NCBI GenBank assembly: GCA_035507035.1
Contig: DATJOJ010000048.1
Span: 372,001 to 436,000 of the forward strand
Direction: 5' to 3'
Origin: DATJOJ01 sp035507035
Lineage (GTDB): Bacteria; Acidobacteriota; Terriglobia; Terriglobales; Acidobacteriaceae
DNA length: 64,000 nt
Position 1 is the stretch's first letter, and each line of letters begins with the position of its first letter. Shown piece by piece: positions 17,623-25,725 of the stretch. Both the position numbers and the translations under genes were made by a program. Below the pieces are notes generated by a model, which was not told where the DNA came from, searched no databases, and saw only the letters and a program-made list of their open reading frames with translations.

Positions 17623-17903
17623 ATCCCCAATCCCGCTACTTAGACTCTCTTCGGCCGTCTGTGGTTTCTTGGAAACTTTACAGAATTTTACATCACCGCG
17701 CCTGTGAATCGGCAAGCCAAAGGTAATCACAGCAATGAACTGAGCTTATGGTGTCGGCCTTGGGCTGTTAAAACCGGCCGGGGTGAGAGTCGGAATAGGA
17801 ATCAGCGCCTTCGCCAACGCATCCCCTCGCTCGTCCAGCCCCCTACCGTTGACTTCTGCCCACAGGCTTCATAGTATGAACAGCCGTAGTCTGCGCGCCA
17901 TTC

Positions 17904-20858
17904 ATGATCGGCCAAACAATCTCCCACTACCGCATCGTCGAAAAAATCGGCGGGGGTGGCATGGGTGTGGTCTACAAGGCTGAAGACACGCGCCTCCATC
18001 GCTTCGTTGCCCTGAAGTTCCTCCCCGAAGACGTCGCCCGCGATCCGCAAGCGCTGGCCCGCTTTCGGCGGGAAGCGCAGGCTGCTTCTGCGCTCAACCA
18101 TCCCAACATCTGCATGATCTTCGACATTGGTGAGCAGGATGGCCAGGTATTCATGGTGATGGAGTATCTGGAGGGGATGACGCTGAAGCACCGCATCTCC
18201 GGCAAGCCGATCGAACTGGAAGTGCTTTTGACTCTGGGCATTGAGGTCGCCGATGCCCTTGATACCGCCCACGCCGCCGGCATCATCCACCGCGACATCA
18301 AGCCAGCCAATATCTTCCTTACCAAACGCGGCCACGCCAAGGTCTTGGACTTCGGCCTGGCAAAGGTCACTCCCGTAATCAGTTCTGCAGCCCAAATTGC
18401 CGACGCGCAGACGGGAAGCGTCGATGAGCCACACCTGACGAGTCCGGGGGCAACATTGGGGACAGTTGCGTATATGTCGCCGGAGCAGGTGAGGGCGAAG
18501 GAACTGGATCCACGCACTGATCTGTTTTCTTTCGGCGTTGTACTGTACGAGATGGCCACCGGCGCCTTGCCGTTCCGCGGAGAAAGCTCAGGAATTATTT
18601 TTGACGGCATCATGAACCGCGCGCCTCTGCCTCCCGTGCGGCTGAATCCCGATCTTCCGGCGAAGCTGGAAGACATTATTGTGCGGGCGTTGGAGAAAGA
18701 CCGGGAGCTGCGGTACCAGAGTGCAGCCGAGATGCGGGCCGAGCTGATGCGGCTAAAGCGGGATACGGATACGAGCCGGGCAGCGAGTTCCGGCGCGGTT
18801 TCCGCCGTAGCAGAGCGCGCAAGTACAACGCCCATGGAGACGAGCGTCGCGCCGGGCACCAGATCGTCGCGCGTGGGGGCGCCCGTGCCACACGATTCTG
18901 GGGCTATCCCGACGCAATCCGCAAGCCGAGCCAAGCTCGCCGGCTCTCTAACGGTTCTTATCATTGCTCTGGTTCTCGGCGCTCTTTATTGGCGGTCGCG
19001 TCAATCCGCTAAACTGACGGAAAAAGACACGGTGGTTCTGGCGGATTTCACCAACACTACGGGCGATTCCGTGTTCGATGGGACCCTGCGCCAGGGACTT
19101 TCCTCCCAGCTCGAGCAGTCGCCGTTCCTGAACCTGCTTTCCGATGAACGCGTAGCGCAGACGCTCGCCCTAATGGCACAGCCGAAAGACGCCCGGCTTA
19201 CCAAGGATCTGGCGCGTGACGTTTGCCAGCGCACAGCCAGTGCGGCCACTATCGAAGGATCTATCTCCAGCCTGGGAAGCCAATACGTTGTGGGCCTCAA
19301 AGCAGTGAACTGCCACAGCGGCGATCTGTTGGCTCAGGAGCAAGCGACCGCCAACGGCAAAGAGCAAGTCCTGAAAGCCCTGGGCGAGGCGGCAGCCAAG
19401 ATCCGCGAGAAGCTGGGTGAGTCGCTGGCCTCGGTGCAGAAGTATGACGCCCCGCCAGAGAATGTGACCACCGCATCGCTGGAGGCCCTGCAGGCCTACA
19501 GCTTGGGAGTGGTGGCGATGATTGTGAAGAACGATGCGCCGGGATCGATCCCACAATTCCAGCGAGCGGCCAGCCTCGATCCCAACTTCGCCATGGCCTA
19601 TGCCCGACTGGGGACAGATTACTTCAACTTGGGCCAGGATGCCCGCGCCGCGGAAAATGTCAGCAGGGCTTACGAATTGCGGGAGCGGGTCAGTGAGCGG
19701 GAAAAGCTGTACATAGTGGCGCACTATGAGCAGTTCGTGAACGGCAATCTTGAGGCAGCGCGCAAGGCGTACGAACTCTGGACCCAGACCTATCCGCGCG
19801 ACGAGGTTCCGCAGACCAATCTCAGCGCGATTTATGGGATTCTCGGAGATTATGACAAAGGTCTGATCGCCAGCCAGGAAGCTTTGAAACAGAATCCTGG
19901 CAGTGGACTCGGTTATGGGAATCTGGCGCAAGGATATATCAGCGTCAACCGCCTGGACGAAGCAAAGGCGACCGCGCAAGAAGCGCAAGCGCACAATCTG
20001 GATTCGTACAACATCCATCTGGCGCTTTACATAGTCGACTTTATGCAACATGATGCGGCAGGAATGGAACGCGAAGCCGCCGGCTTTATGGGCAAGCCCG
20101 GTTACGAGGATGTGATGTTGTACAACGAGTCTGAGTCCGCTGCCTATGCCGGACAATTTGCCAAGGCGCGTGAACTGACCCGCCGTGCCAGCGACTCCGC
20201 GCAGCGTGCCGATGAAAAAGAAACCGCGGCCGGGTACCAAGCGGAAGCGGCAATGCGCGAGGTAATGGTGGGAAATCCGGGTCCGGCAAAACAACAGGCG
20301 CAGGCTGCGCTTGCTCTTTCGAATGGAAAAGATGTTCAGGCGATCGCCGCAATTGCGCTGGCGCTTGCGGACGATTCGAAGGAAGCGAACCGACTGGGAG
20401 ATGATCTTGCAAAGCGCTTCCCTCAAGACACGATCGTACAATCCATCTATTTGCCGATGATCCACGGGGCTACAGCTGTAGGCGGAAATCGGTCCAAGGA
20501 TTTTGATAAGGCGATCGCGGCGCTGGCGGCCGCGACGCCATATGAATTGGGAAATCCAACGCAGACCCTGAATTTTGCGTGCTATCCGGTTTACCTTCGT
20601 GGGTTGGCGTATCTGGCAGGCAAGCAGGGCACCGCCGCAGCTACGGAGTTCCAGAAGATCATCGATCATCCGGGTGCAGTGGTCAACGAACCGATCAGTG
20701 CGCTGGCGCATTTAGGTCTGGCCCGCGCGGATGCGCTTGCTGGCGATACTACGAAGGCCCGCTCGGCCTATCAGGATTTCTTCGCGCTGTGGAAAGACGC
20801 GGACCCGGATGTTGCCGTCCTCAAAGAAGCCAAGTCGGAATACGGGAAGCTGCAATAA
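17904..20858 (+). CDS. Membrane Ser/Thr protein kinase with C-terminal TPR repeats
   Basis: A 984-residue PknB-type kinase. The glycine loop I-G-G-G-G-M-G-V-V-Y-K is at residues 15-25, the ATP-binding Lys at 38, H-R-D-I-K-P-A-N at 129-136, DFG at 149-151 and an A-Y-M-S-P-E-Q activation segment end near 190. A transmembrane helix follows a Ser/Ala/Thr-rich linker (LTVLIIALVLGALYW, about 349-363). The outer part contains a domain resembling those of adenylate-cyclase-type TPR kinases (VLADFTNTTGDSVFDGTLRQ region, from about 377) and many TPRs to the end. It likely senses an envelope signal and phosphorylates cytoplasmic targets. All kinase catalytic residues are present. Confidence 0.94.
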   Translation: MIGQTISHYRIVEKIGGGGMGVVYKAEDTRLHRFVALKFLPEDVARDPQALARFRREAQAASALNHPNICMIFDIGEQDGQVFMVMEYLEGMTLKHRISGKPIELEVLLTLGIEVADALDTAHAAGIIHRDIKPANIFLTKRGHAKVLDFGLAKVTPVISSAAQIADAQTGSVDEPHLTSPGATLGTVAYMSPEQVRAKELDPRTDLFSFGVVLYEMATGALPFRGESSGIIFDGIMNRAPLPPVRLNPDLPAKLEDIIVRALEKDRELRYQSAAEMRAELMRLKRDTDTSRAASSGAVSAVAERASTTPMETSVAPGTRSSRVGAPVPHDSGAIPTQSASRAKLAGSLTVLIIALVLGALYWRSRQSAKLTEKDTVVLADFTNTTGDSVFDGTLRQGLSSQLEQSPFLNLLSDERVAQTLALMAQPKDARLTKDLARDVCQRTASAATIEGSISSLGSQYVVGLKAVNCHSGDLLAQEQATANGKEQVLKALGEAAAKIREKLGESLASVQKYDAPPENVTTASLEALQAYSLGVVAMIVKNDAPGSIPQFQRAASLDPNFAMAYARLGTDYFNLGQDARAAENVSRAYELRERVSEREKLYIVAHYEQFVNGNLEAARKAYELWTQTYPRDEVPQTNLSAIYGILGDYDKGLIASQEALKQNPGSGLGYGNLAQGYISVNRLDEAKATAQEAQAHNLDSYNIHLALYIVDFMQHDAAGMEREAAGFMGKPGYEDVMLYNESESAAYAGQFAKARELTRRASDSAQRADEKETAAGYQAEAAMREVMVGNPGPAKQQAQAALALSNGKDVQAIAAIALALADDSKEANRLGDDLAKRFPQDTIVQSIYLPMIHGATAVGGNRSKDFDKAIAALAAATPYELGNPTQTLNFACYPVYLRGLAYLAGKQGTAAATEFQKIIDHPGAVVNEPISALAHLGLARADALAGDTTKARSAYQDFFALWKDADPDVAVLKEAKSEYGKLQ

Positions 20859-20950
20859 GTTTTCCAGTTGTCATCCCAGGCCCCCTCCTTTTAGCGTTGA
20901 GGGAGATGAGCGCGCGGTGCGAATGTTTGGACAGAGTTTAGTATCTTTGC

Positions 20951-22144
20951 ATGTCCAAGAAACCCCTCGACCCCTCGGTTCCCGCAGTCGCCATTTCACG
21001 CCGCGGTGTTGACCGACTGCGCGCGGGACACGTTTGGGTTTATCGATCTGACATCATTTTGGCCGATGGCATCGCACCCGGCGCAATCGTTGCGGTACGA
21101 GATGAGCGTGACAAATTCCTGGGCACAGCTCTCTACAGCACGGCCTCCCAAATCGCCATTCGCCTGATCTCTCGCGATTCCGTGCCCGATCTCGGTAAAC
21201 TGCTTCGCCAGCGCATCCGCGAGGCCATCGCCTATCGCGAGCGTGTCGTACAGAATTCCGACGCCTACCGCCTCATCTTCAGCGAGGCCGATTTTCTTCC
21301 GGGTCTGATCGTCGATCGTTACAGCGATGTGCTGGCGGTGCAAATTCTGACCCAGGCGATGGACGCGGATTCGGTTCGGTCGACGATTCTTTCTGAACTC
21401 AATGAGCAGGTAAAGCCAGCGGGCATTGTCGAGCGCGTAGATTCCAAGATTCGCGAACTGGAGCAGCTTCCAAGTCGCCAATCCAGTTTGCTGCAAGGAG
21501 AAAAGACCAGCACGGTCTTTTCGATGAACGGCGTCCGCTTTCATTACGACTTCGCCGAGGGGCAGAAAACCGGCGCGTTTCTCGATCAGCGAGAAAACTA
21601 TGCTGCCGCGGCCCAATACGCTCACGGCCAAGCGCTGGACGTCTTTTGTTATCAGGGCGGCTTCGCCTTGCACCTTGCAGGCACCTGCGAGCAAGTCACC
21701 GGAGTTGACAGTTCCCGGCCTGCACTCGAAGTCGCCGATCGCAATGCTGTGCTGAATGGCAAAGAGATCGAGTGGATCGAAGCCAACGCGTTTGACCTGC
21801 TGCGCGACTACGCTACCGCGGGCCGTCAATACGACACCATCGTCCTCGACCCGCCGGCCTTTGCCAAGGGCAAGCGCGATCTTGAGGCGGCTCTGCGAGG
21901 CTATAAAGAGCTGAATCTACGGGCGATGAAGATGCTTCGCCCGGAGGGTGTCCTGGTTAGCTGCTCCTGCTCGTATCACGTAAGCCAAGCTGATTTTCTG
22001 GAAATACTGGCCGAATCCGCCCGCGACGTCCACAAGAACCTGCGTATTCTCGAAAGCCGTACTCAAGGCAAGGATCATCCAATTCTATTGAACGTGCCCG
22101 AAACTGCCTATCTAAAGTGTGTCATTGCAAGTGTAAGTTACTGA
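20951..22144 (+). CDS. Class I SAM-dependent rRNA cytosine methyltransferase (RlmI-like)
   Basis: This 397-residue enzyme resembles RlmI, which methylates C5 of a cytosine in 23S rRNA. It has an N-terminal PUA domain (about residues 13-90, with GHVWVYRSDI), a central EEHEY-like domain, and a Rossmann methyltransferase fold containing D-V-F-C-Y-Q-G-G-F near 234, V-L-D-P-P-A-F-A-K-G near 300, and the catalytic S-C-S-C-S-Y-H-V near 336. Length matches RlmI. Start is an ATG without a clear ribosome site. The precise RNA target is inferred from family only. Confidence 0.9.
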   Translation: MSKKPLDPSVPAVAISRRGVDRLRAGHVWVYRSDIILADGIAPGAIVAVRDERDKFLGTALYSTASQIAIRLISRDSVPDLGKLLRQRIREAIAYRERVVQNSDAYRLIFSEADFLPGLIVDRYSDVLAVQILTQAMDADSVRSTILSELNEQVKPAGIVERVDSKIRELEQLPSRQSSLLQGEKTSTVFSMNGVRFHYDFAEGQKTGAFLDQRENYAAAAQYAHGQALDVFCYQGGFALHLAGTCEQVTGVDSSRPALEVADRNAVLNGKEIEWIEANAFDLLRDYATAGRQYDTIVLDPPAFAKGKRDLEAALRGYKELNLRAMKMLRPEGVLVSCSCSYHVSQADFLEILAESARDVHKNLRILESRTQGKDHPILLNVPETAYLKCVIASVSY

Positions 22145-22164
22145 TATTAAAAATGTATTTGTAC

Positions 22165-22193
22165 TTGACAATAACACACTCATGTTTTATGCT
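22165..22193 (+). promoter_or_regulatory. Sigma-70-type promoter of hsp20
   Basis: TTGACA (22165-22170), a 17-base spacer, and TATGCT (22188-22193) form a near-consensus promoter about 80 bases upstream of the hsp20 start. An inverted repeat, ATGCTT...AAGCAT, covers the predicted transcript start. Confidence 0.7.
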
Positions 22194-22212
22194 TCGTTTA
22201 TGCTAACTAAGC

Positions 22213-22267
22213 ATCCAATCTTAGTGGCAAGAAGCCATCAACCAAAACACAATTTCTGAAGGAGGAT
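22213..22267 (+). promoter_or_regulatory. Possible RNA thermometer masking the hsp20 ribosome site
   Basis: The leader word AUCCAAUCUU (22213-22222) can pair with the ribosome site AAGGAGGAU (22259-22267) as AUCC/GGAU plus CUU/AAG around an internal loop. Such weak helices over the ribosome site are typical of thermometers in small heat-shock genes, but the pairing is short. Confidence 0.3.
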
Positions 22268-22273
22268 CTAGCA

Positions 22274-22759
22274 ATGACCGTTTTGACCCGTTGGGAACCA
22301 TTCCGTGAGTTCACCACTTTGCAGGACCGCATGAACCGGCTGTTTCGGGATTCGTTTGACGGCCGCGAGGAATCGCTGACCACCAGCTCTTTCGCTCCTG
22401 CTGTCGACGTCTATGAAGACGAGCATAACGTGACCCTGAAGATCGAAGTCCCGGGGGTGGACGAGAAAGACATCGACGTGCGCGTAGAGAACCATACTCT
22501 GACCGTGCACGGCGAGCGCAAGTTCGAGAAGGAAGAGAAAGAAGAGAACTATCGCCGCGTGGAGCGGCAGTATGGCAGCTTCACTCGTTCTTTCACCCTG
22601 CCCAACACCGTGGACACCGAGAACGTTTCGGCGAATTACGAGAAGGGCGTTCTGAAGATCAAGCTGGCTAAGAAGGCGGAAGCCAAGCCGAAGCAGATCA
22701 AGGTCAACGTCGGCGGCGAGAAGACCCTCGAAGCGAAAGGCGCCAAGAGCGCCGCGTAA
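22274..22759 (+). CDS. Small heat shock protein, Hsp20/alpha-crystallin family
   Basis: The 161-residue protein is an ATP-independent holdase that binds unfolding proteins in the cytoplasm. The N-terminus contains W-E-P-F-R-E-F-T-T-L-Q-D-R-M-N-R-L-F, followed by the alpha-crystallin domain from about residue 40 (PAVDVYEDEHNVTLKIEVPG) to the I-x-V/I-like GVLKIKLAKK at about 132-141. The C-terminus is lysine-rich. A strong GAAGGAGGA ribosome site and a near-consensus promoter precede it. clpB lies next, which fits a heat-shock neighbourhood. Confidence 0.95.
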   Translation: MTVLTRWEPFREFTTLQDRMNRLFRDSFDGREESLTTSSFAPAVDVYEDEHNVTLKIEVPGVDEKDIDVRVENHTLTVHGERKFEKEEKEENYRRVERQYGSFTRSFTLPNTVDTENVSANYEKGVLKIKLAKKAEAKPKQIKVNVGGEKTLEAKGAKSAA

Positions 22760-22776
22760 GAGCACTGCACGTGTGG

Positions 22777-22796
22777 GGCGGACATTCCTGTCCGCC
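22777..22796. repeat. Dispersed GGCGGACA-TTCC-TGTCCGCC palindrome (family D)
   Basis: A perfect 8-base inverted repeat with a four-base loop directly downstream of hsp20. It has no following T-tract and resembles a dispersed palindromic unit rather than a terminator. Confidence 0.5.
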
Positions 22797-22826
22797 GAGT
22801 CGAGCGAAACCCGACAGCGTAAACTA

Positions 22827-22859
22827 AACGGGAGGTGGCAGAGGTGACCGCCTCCCGTT
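22827..22859 (+). terminator. Rho-independent terminator downstream of hsp20
   Basis: A 12-pair stem (22827-22838 with 22848-22859, containing one G-T wobble) encloses a nine-base loop and is followed by a short T-rich run (CACTTTT). It probably ends the hsp20 transcript before clpB. Confidence 0.65.
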
Positions 22860-22864
22860 CACTT

Positions 22865-22947
22865 TTAGCCCTTAGCAGTTAAGACTTAGCATTCAGCGAG
22901 CACAGGCCGCTGACTGCTAAATGCTAAGTGCCAAGTGCTAAGTGCTC
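22865..22947. repeat. Dispersed TTAGCA/GCTAAGTGC repeat cluster (family B)
   Basis: Multiple tandem and inverted short words (CTTAGCATTCAGC, CTGCTAAATGCTAAGTGC, CAAGTGCTAAGTGCTC) fill the gap just upstream of clpB and probably form alternative hairpins. The clpB promoter must lie in or beside this cluster. Confidence 0.6.
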
Positions 22948-22972
22948 TTTGGCACTACAGATTGGAGTTTCC

Positions 22973-25615
22973 ATGCCCATTCGTTGGGACAAATTCACAG
23001 TAAAAGCGCAAGAAGCAGTTCAGCGCGCGAACGAACTCGCGTCCGAGAACGGCAATCCCGAGCTGCTGCCCGTGCACATCCTCGCCGCGCTGTCGGAAGA
23101 CAAAGAAGGAATTGTTGGTCCGATCCTTGAAAAGATCGGCGTCGGCGGTCAGGCCGTTCTGCACGAGACGTATCAGGCCATCGAGCAGTTACCAAAAGTC
23201 TCTGGCGGCGCCGCCCAAGCCGGACTCTCGCAGGCAGCTAACCAACTTCTGGAGCGAGCTTTCAAAGAGGCTTCGAATTTCAAGGACGAGTACGTCTCGA
23301 CCGAGCATCTTCTGCTTGCCATCACGCACCTCAAGCGCGATGCCGCGCAAGAAATTCTGTCACGCCACGGCGCAACCTACGACGCAATTTTGAAGGCCCT
23401 TACCACGGTTCGCGGCTCACAGAAAGTTACTGACCAGAATCCCGAGGCAAAGTATCAAGCATTGGAGCGCTATGCCCGGGATCTCACCGAGCAGGCACGT
23501 CGCGGCAAGCTCGATCCGGTTATCGGACGTGACGAGGAGATCCGCCGTGTAGTCCAGGTTCTTTCCCGGCGCACGAAGAATAATCCGGTTCTCATAGGCG
23601 AGCCCGGTGTCGGCAAGACCGCCATCGTCGAAGGCCTCGCCCAGCGGATCATCTCCGGCGATGTTCCTGAAGTTCTAAAGAACAAGCGCGTGGTCGCGCT
23701 CGATCTCGGCGCCATGCTCGCCGGCGCGAAATATCGCGGTGAATTTGAAGACCGCCTCAAGGCCGTGCTCAAAGAAATCGAAGACTCCAATGGCCAGGTC
23801 ATCCTGTTCATCGACGAACTGCATACGCTCGTCGGCGCTGGTGCCGCGGAAGGCGCAATCGACGCCTCCAACATGCTCAAGCCCGCGCTGGCCCGCGGTG
23901 AGCTGCGCGCAATCGGCGCAACTACGTTGAACGAATACCGCAAGTACATCGAGAAAGATGCCGCCCTCGAGCGCCGCTTCCAGATTGTGTTTGTCGGCGA
24001 ACCAAATGTCGAAGACACGATCGCAATTCTCCGCGGCCTGAAGGAAAAGTACGAGGTCCATCACGGCGTCCGCATTAAAGATTCGGCCATCGTTGCCGCG
24101 GCCACGCTTTCACATCGTTATATCTCCGATCGTTTTCTGCCCGATAAGGCCATCGACCTGATCGACGAAGCTGCCGCATCGCTCCGCATCCAGATCGACT
24201 CCATGCCCACGGAAATCGACCAGCTTGAGCGCCGCGCCATGCAGCTAGAAATCGAAAAACAGGCGCTGAAAAAAGAAGACGACCCTAACTCGAAAGAGCG
24301 GCTCGCTGCCATCGACAGAGAGCTTGCGGGGATCCGCGAACAATCGACCGGTCTGAAAGCGACCTGGCAAAAAGAAAAAGATCTGATAGCCCGGCAGCGC
24401 CAGCTCAAGGAAAAGATCGAGCACCTCAAAATCGAAGAGCAATCGGAAGAGCGCAAAGGCAATCTGCAACGGGTCGCCGAAATTCGCTACGGCCTTCTCC
24501 GCCAGACCGAGGAAGAACTGGCCAAGCTGACCAAGCAAATGGACGGCAAGGGCAAGACGCGCATGTTGAAAGAAGAAGTGGACGAAGAAGACGTCGCGCG
24601 AATCGTTTCCAAGTGGACCGGCATTCCCGTCAGCAAGATGCTGGAAGGCGAAGTCAAAAAGCTGGTCAACATGGAAGATCGCCTGCGCCAGCGTGTGGTT
24701 GGCCAGGATGCCGCGCTCGAACGCGTTTCTAACGCGGTCCGCCGTTCCCGCGCCGGTCTGAGCGATCCTAAGCGGCCGATCGGTTCGTTCATTTTTCTCG
24801 GGCCCACCGGCGTCGGCAAAACCGAACTCGCTCGTGCTCTCGCCGAATTTCTATTTGACGACGAACGCGCTCTCATTCGCATCGACATGTCCGAGTACAT
24901 GGAGAAGCACGCCGTTTCCCGCCTAATCGGCGCACCCCCGGGATACGTCGGCTACGAAGAAGGTGGTCAGCTCACCGAGCAGGTTCGCCGCCATCCCTAT
25001 GCTGTCATTCTTTTTGACGAAATCGAGAAAGCACATCCCGACGTCTTCAACATTTTTCTACAGATCATGGACGACGGCCGCCTAACCGACGGCAAAGGCC
25101 GCACTGTCGATTTTCGTAACACCGTGCTTATCATGACCTCGAATATCGGCTCATCATTCCTGCAAGCCGAAGGCTTGCGTTCGAAAGAAGAATTCGACGA
25201 GGCTTCGAAGCAGGTGATGAACGCATTGCACTCGCACTTCAAGCCCGAATTCCTGAACCGCGTGGACGACATCATTATCTTCAACCCACTCGGCAAAGAG
25301 CAGTTGGTCAAGATCATCGAACTGCGGCTCGAAGATGTGCGCCGTTTGCTGGCCGAGCGCAAGATTTCGCTCGAACTTACAGATTCGGCCAAGGACTTGC
25401 TGTTCACCCAGGGATTCGATCCAAATTTCGGGGCCCGGCCGTTGAAGCGCGCTATACAGAAGCTGATCCAGGATCCGCTCGCGCTGAAGATCCTCGACGG
25501 CGAGGTTCTGCACGGTGACCACATCATCGTCGACGCTGACAAGCGTTCTGGAAGGATGAAATTCGAAGTCAGCCGGCATACGGCGGCCAAGCAGCCGGCA
25601 AAATCAAAAGTCTAA
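22973..25615 (+). CDS. clpB: ATP-dependent disaggregase ClpB
   Basis: ClpB works with DnaK to pull polypeptides out of aggregates. The ATG at 22973 (TTGGAG site five bases upstream) gives 880 residues starting MPIRWDKFTVKAQEAVQ, the usual N-terminus; a GTG 15 codons earlier is in repeat sequence. It has the Clp N-domain, Walker A GEPGVGKTA (near 212) and ILFIDELHT in the first AAA+ module, a long coiled-coil middle domain (about 415-540), and GPTGVGKTE (near 617) with PPGYVGYEEGG in the second. The middle domain distinguishes it from ClpA and ClpC. hsp20 just upstream suggests a shared stress role. Confidence 0.96.
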   Translation: MPIRWDKFTVKAQEAVQRANELASENGNPELLPVHILAALSEDKEGIVGPILEKIGVGGQAVLHETYQAIEQLPKVSGGAAQAGLSQAANQLLERAFKEASNFKDEYVSTEHLLLAITHLKRDAAQEILSRHGATYDAILKALTTVRGSQKVTDQNPEAKYQALERYARDLTEQARRGKLDPVIGRDEEIRRVVQVLSRRTKNNPVLIGEPGVGKTAIVEGLAQRIISGDVPEVLKNKRVVALDLGAMLAGAKYRGEFEDRLKAVLKEIEDSNGQVILFIDELHTLVGAGAAEGAIDASNMLKPALARGELRAIGATTLNEYRKYIEKDAALERRFQIVFVGEPNVEDTIAILRGLKEKYEVHHGVRIKDSAIVAAATLSHRYISDRFLPDKAIDLIDEAAASLRIQIDSMPTEIDQLERRAMQLEIEKQALKKEDDPNSKERLAAIDRELAGIREQSTGLKATWQKEKDLIARQRQLKEKIEHLKIEEQSEERKGNLQRVAEIRYGLLRQTEEELAKLTKQMDGKGKTRMLKEEVDEEDVARIVSKWTGIPVSKMLEGEVKKLVNMEDRLRQRVVGQDAALERVSNAVRRSRAGLSDPKRPIGSFIFLGPTGVGKTELARALAEFLFDDERALIRIDMSEYMEKHAVSRLIGAPPGYVGYEEGGQLTEQVRRHPYAVILFDEIEKAHPDVFNIFLQIMDDGRLTDGKGRTVDFRNTVLIMTSNIGSSFLQAEGLRSKEEFDEASKQVMNALHSHFKPEFLNRVDDIIIFNPLGKEQLVKIIELRLEDVRRLLAERKISLELTDSAKDLLFTQGFDPNFGARPLKRAIQKLIQDPLALKILDGEVLHGDHIIVDADKRSGRMKFEVSRHTAAKQPAKSKV

Positions 25616-25619
25616 TTTG

Positions 25620-25693
25620 CCACGGATTTTCGCGGATGAACACGGATAAACCAAATCTTTCGATTTATCGGTGAGGATCCGAGTAATCCGTGG
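25620..25693. repeat. Dispersed CCACGGATT...AATCCGTGG repeat (family A), second copy
   Basis: Perfect 9-base inverted ends at 25620-25628 and 25685-25693 with internal CGCGGATGAACACGGAT words. It lies between clpB and mnmG, 33 bases before the mnmG start. Confidence 0.7.
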
Positions 25694-25725
25694 CGCTGTT
25701 CTTTGGGCCCCGCTAGAATAAGGCT

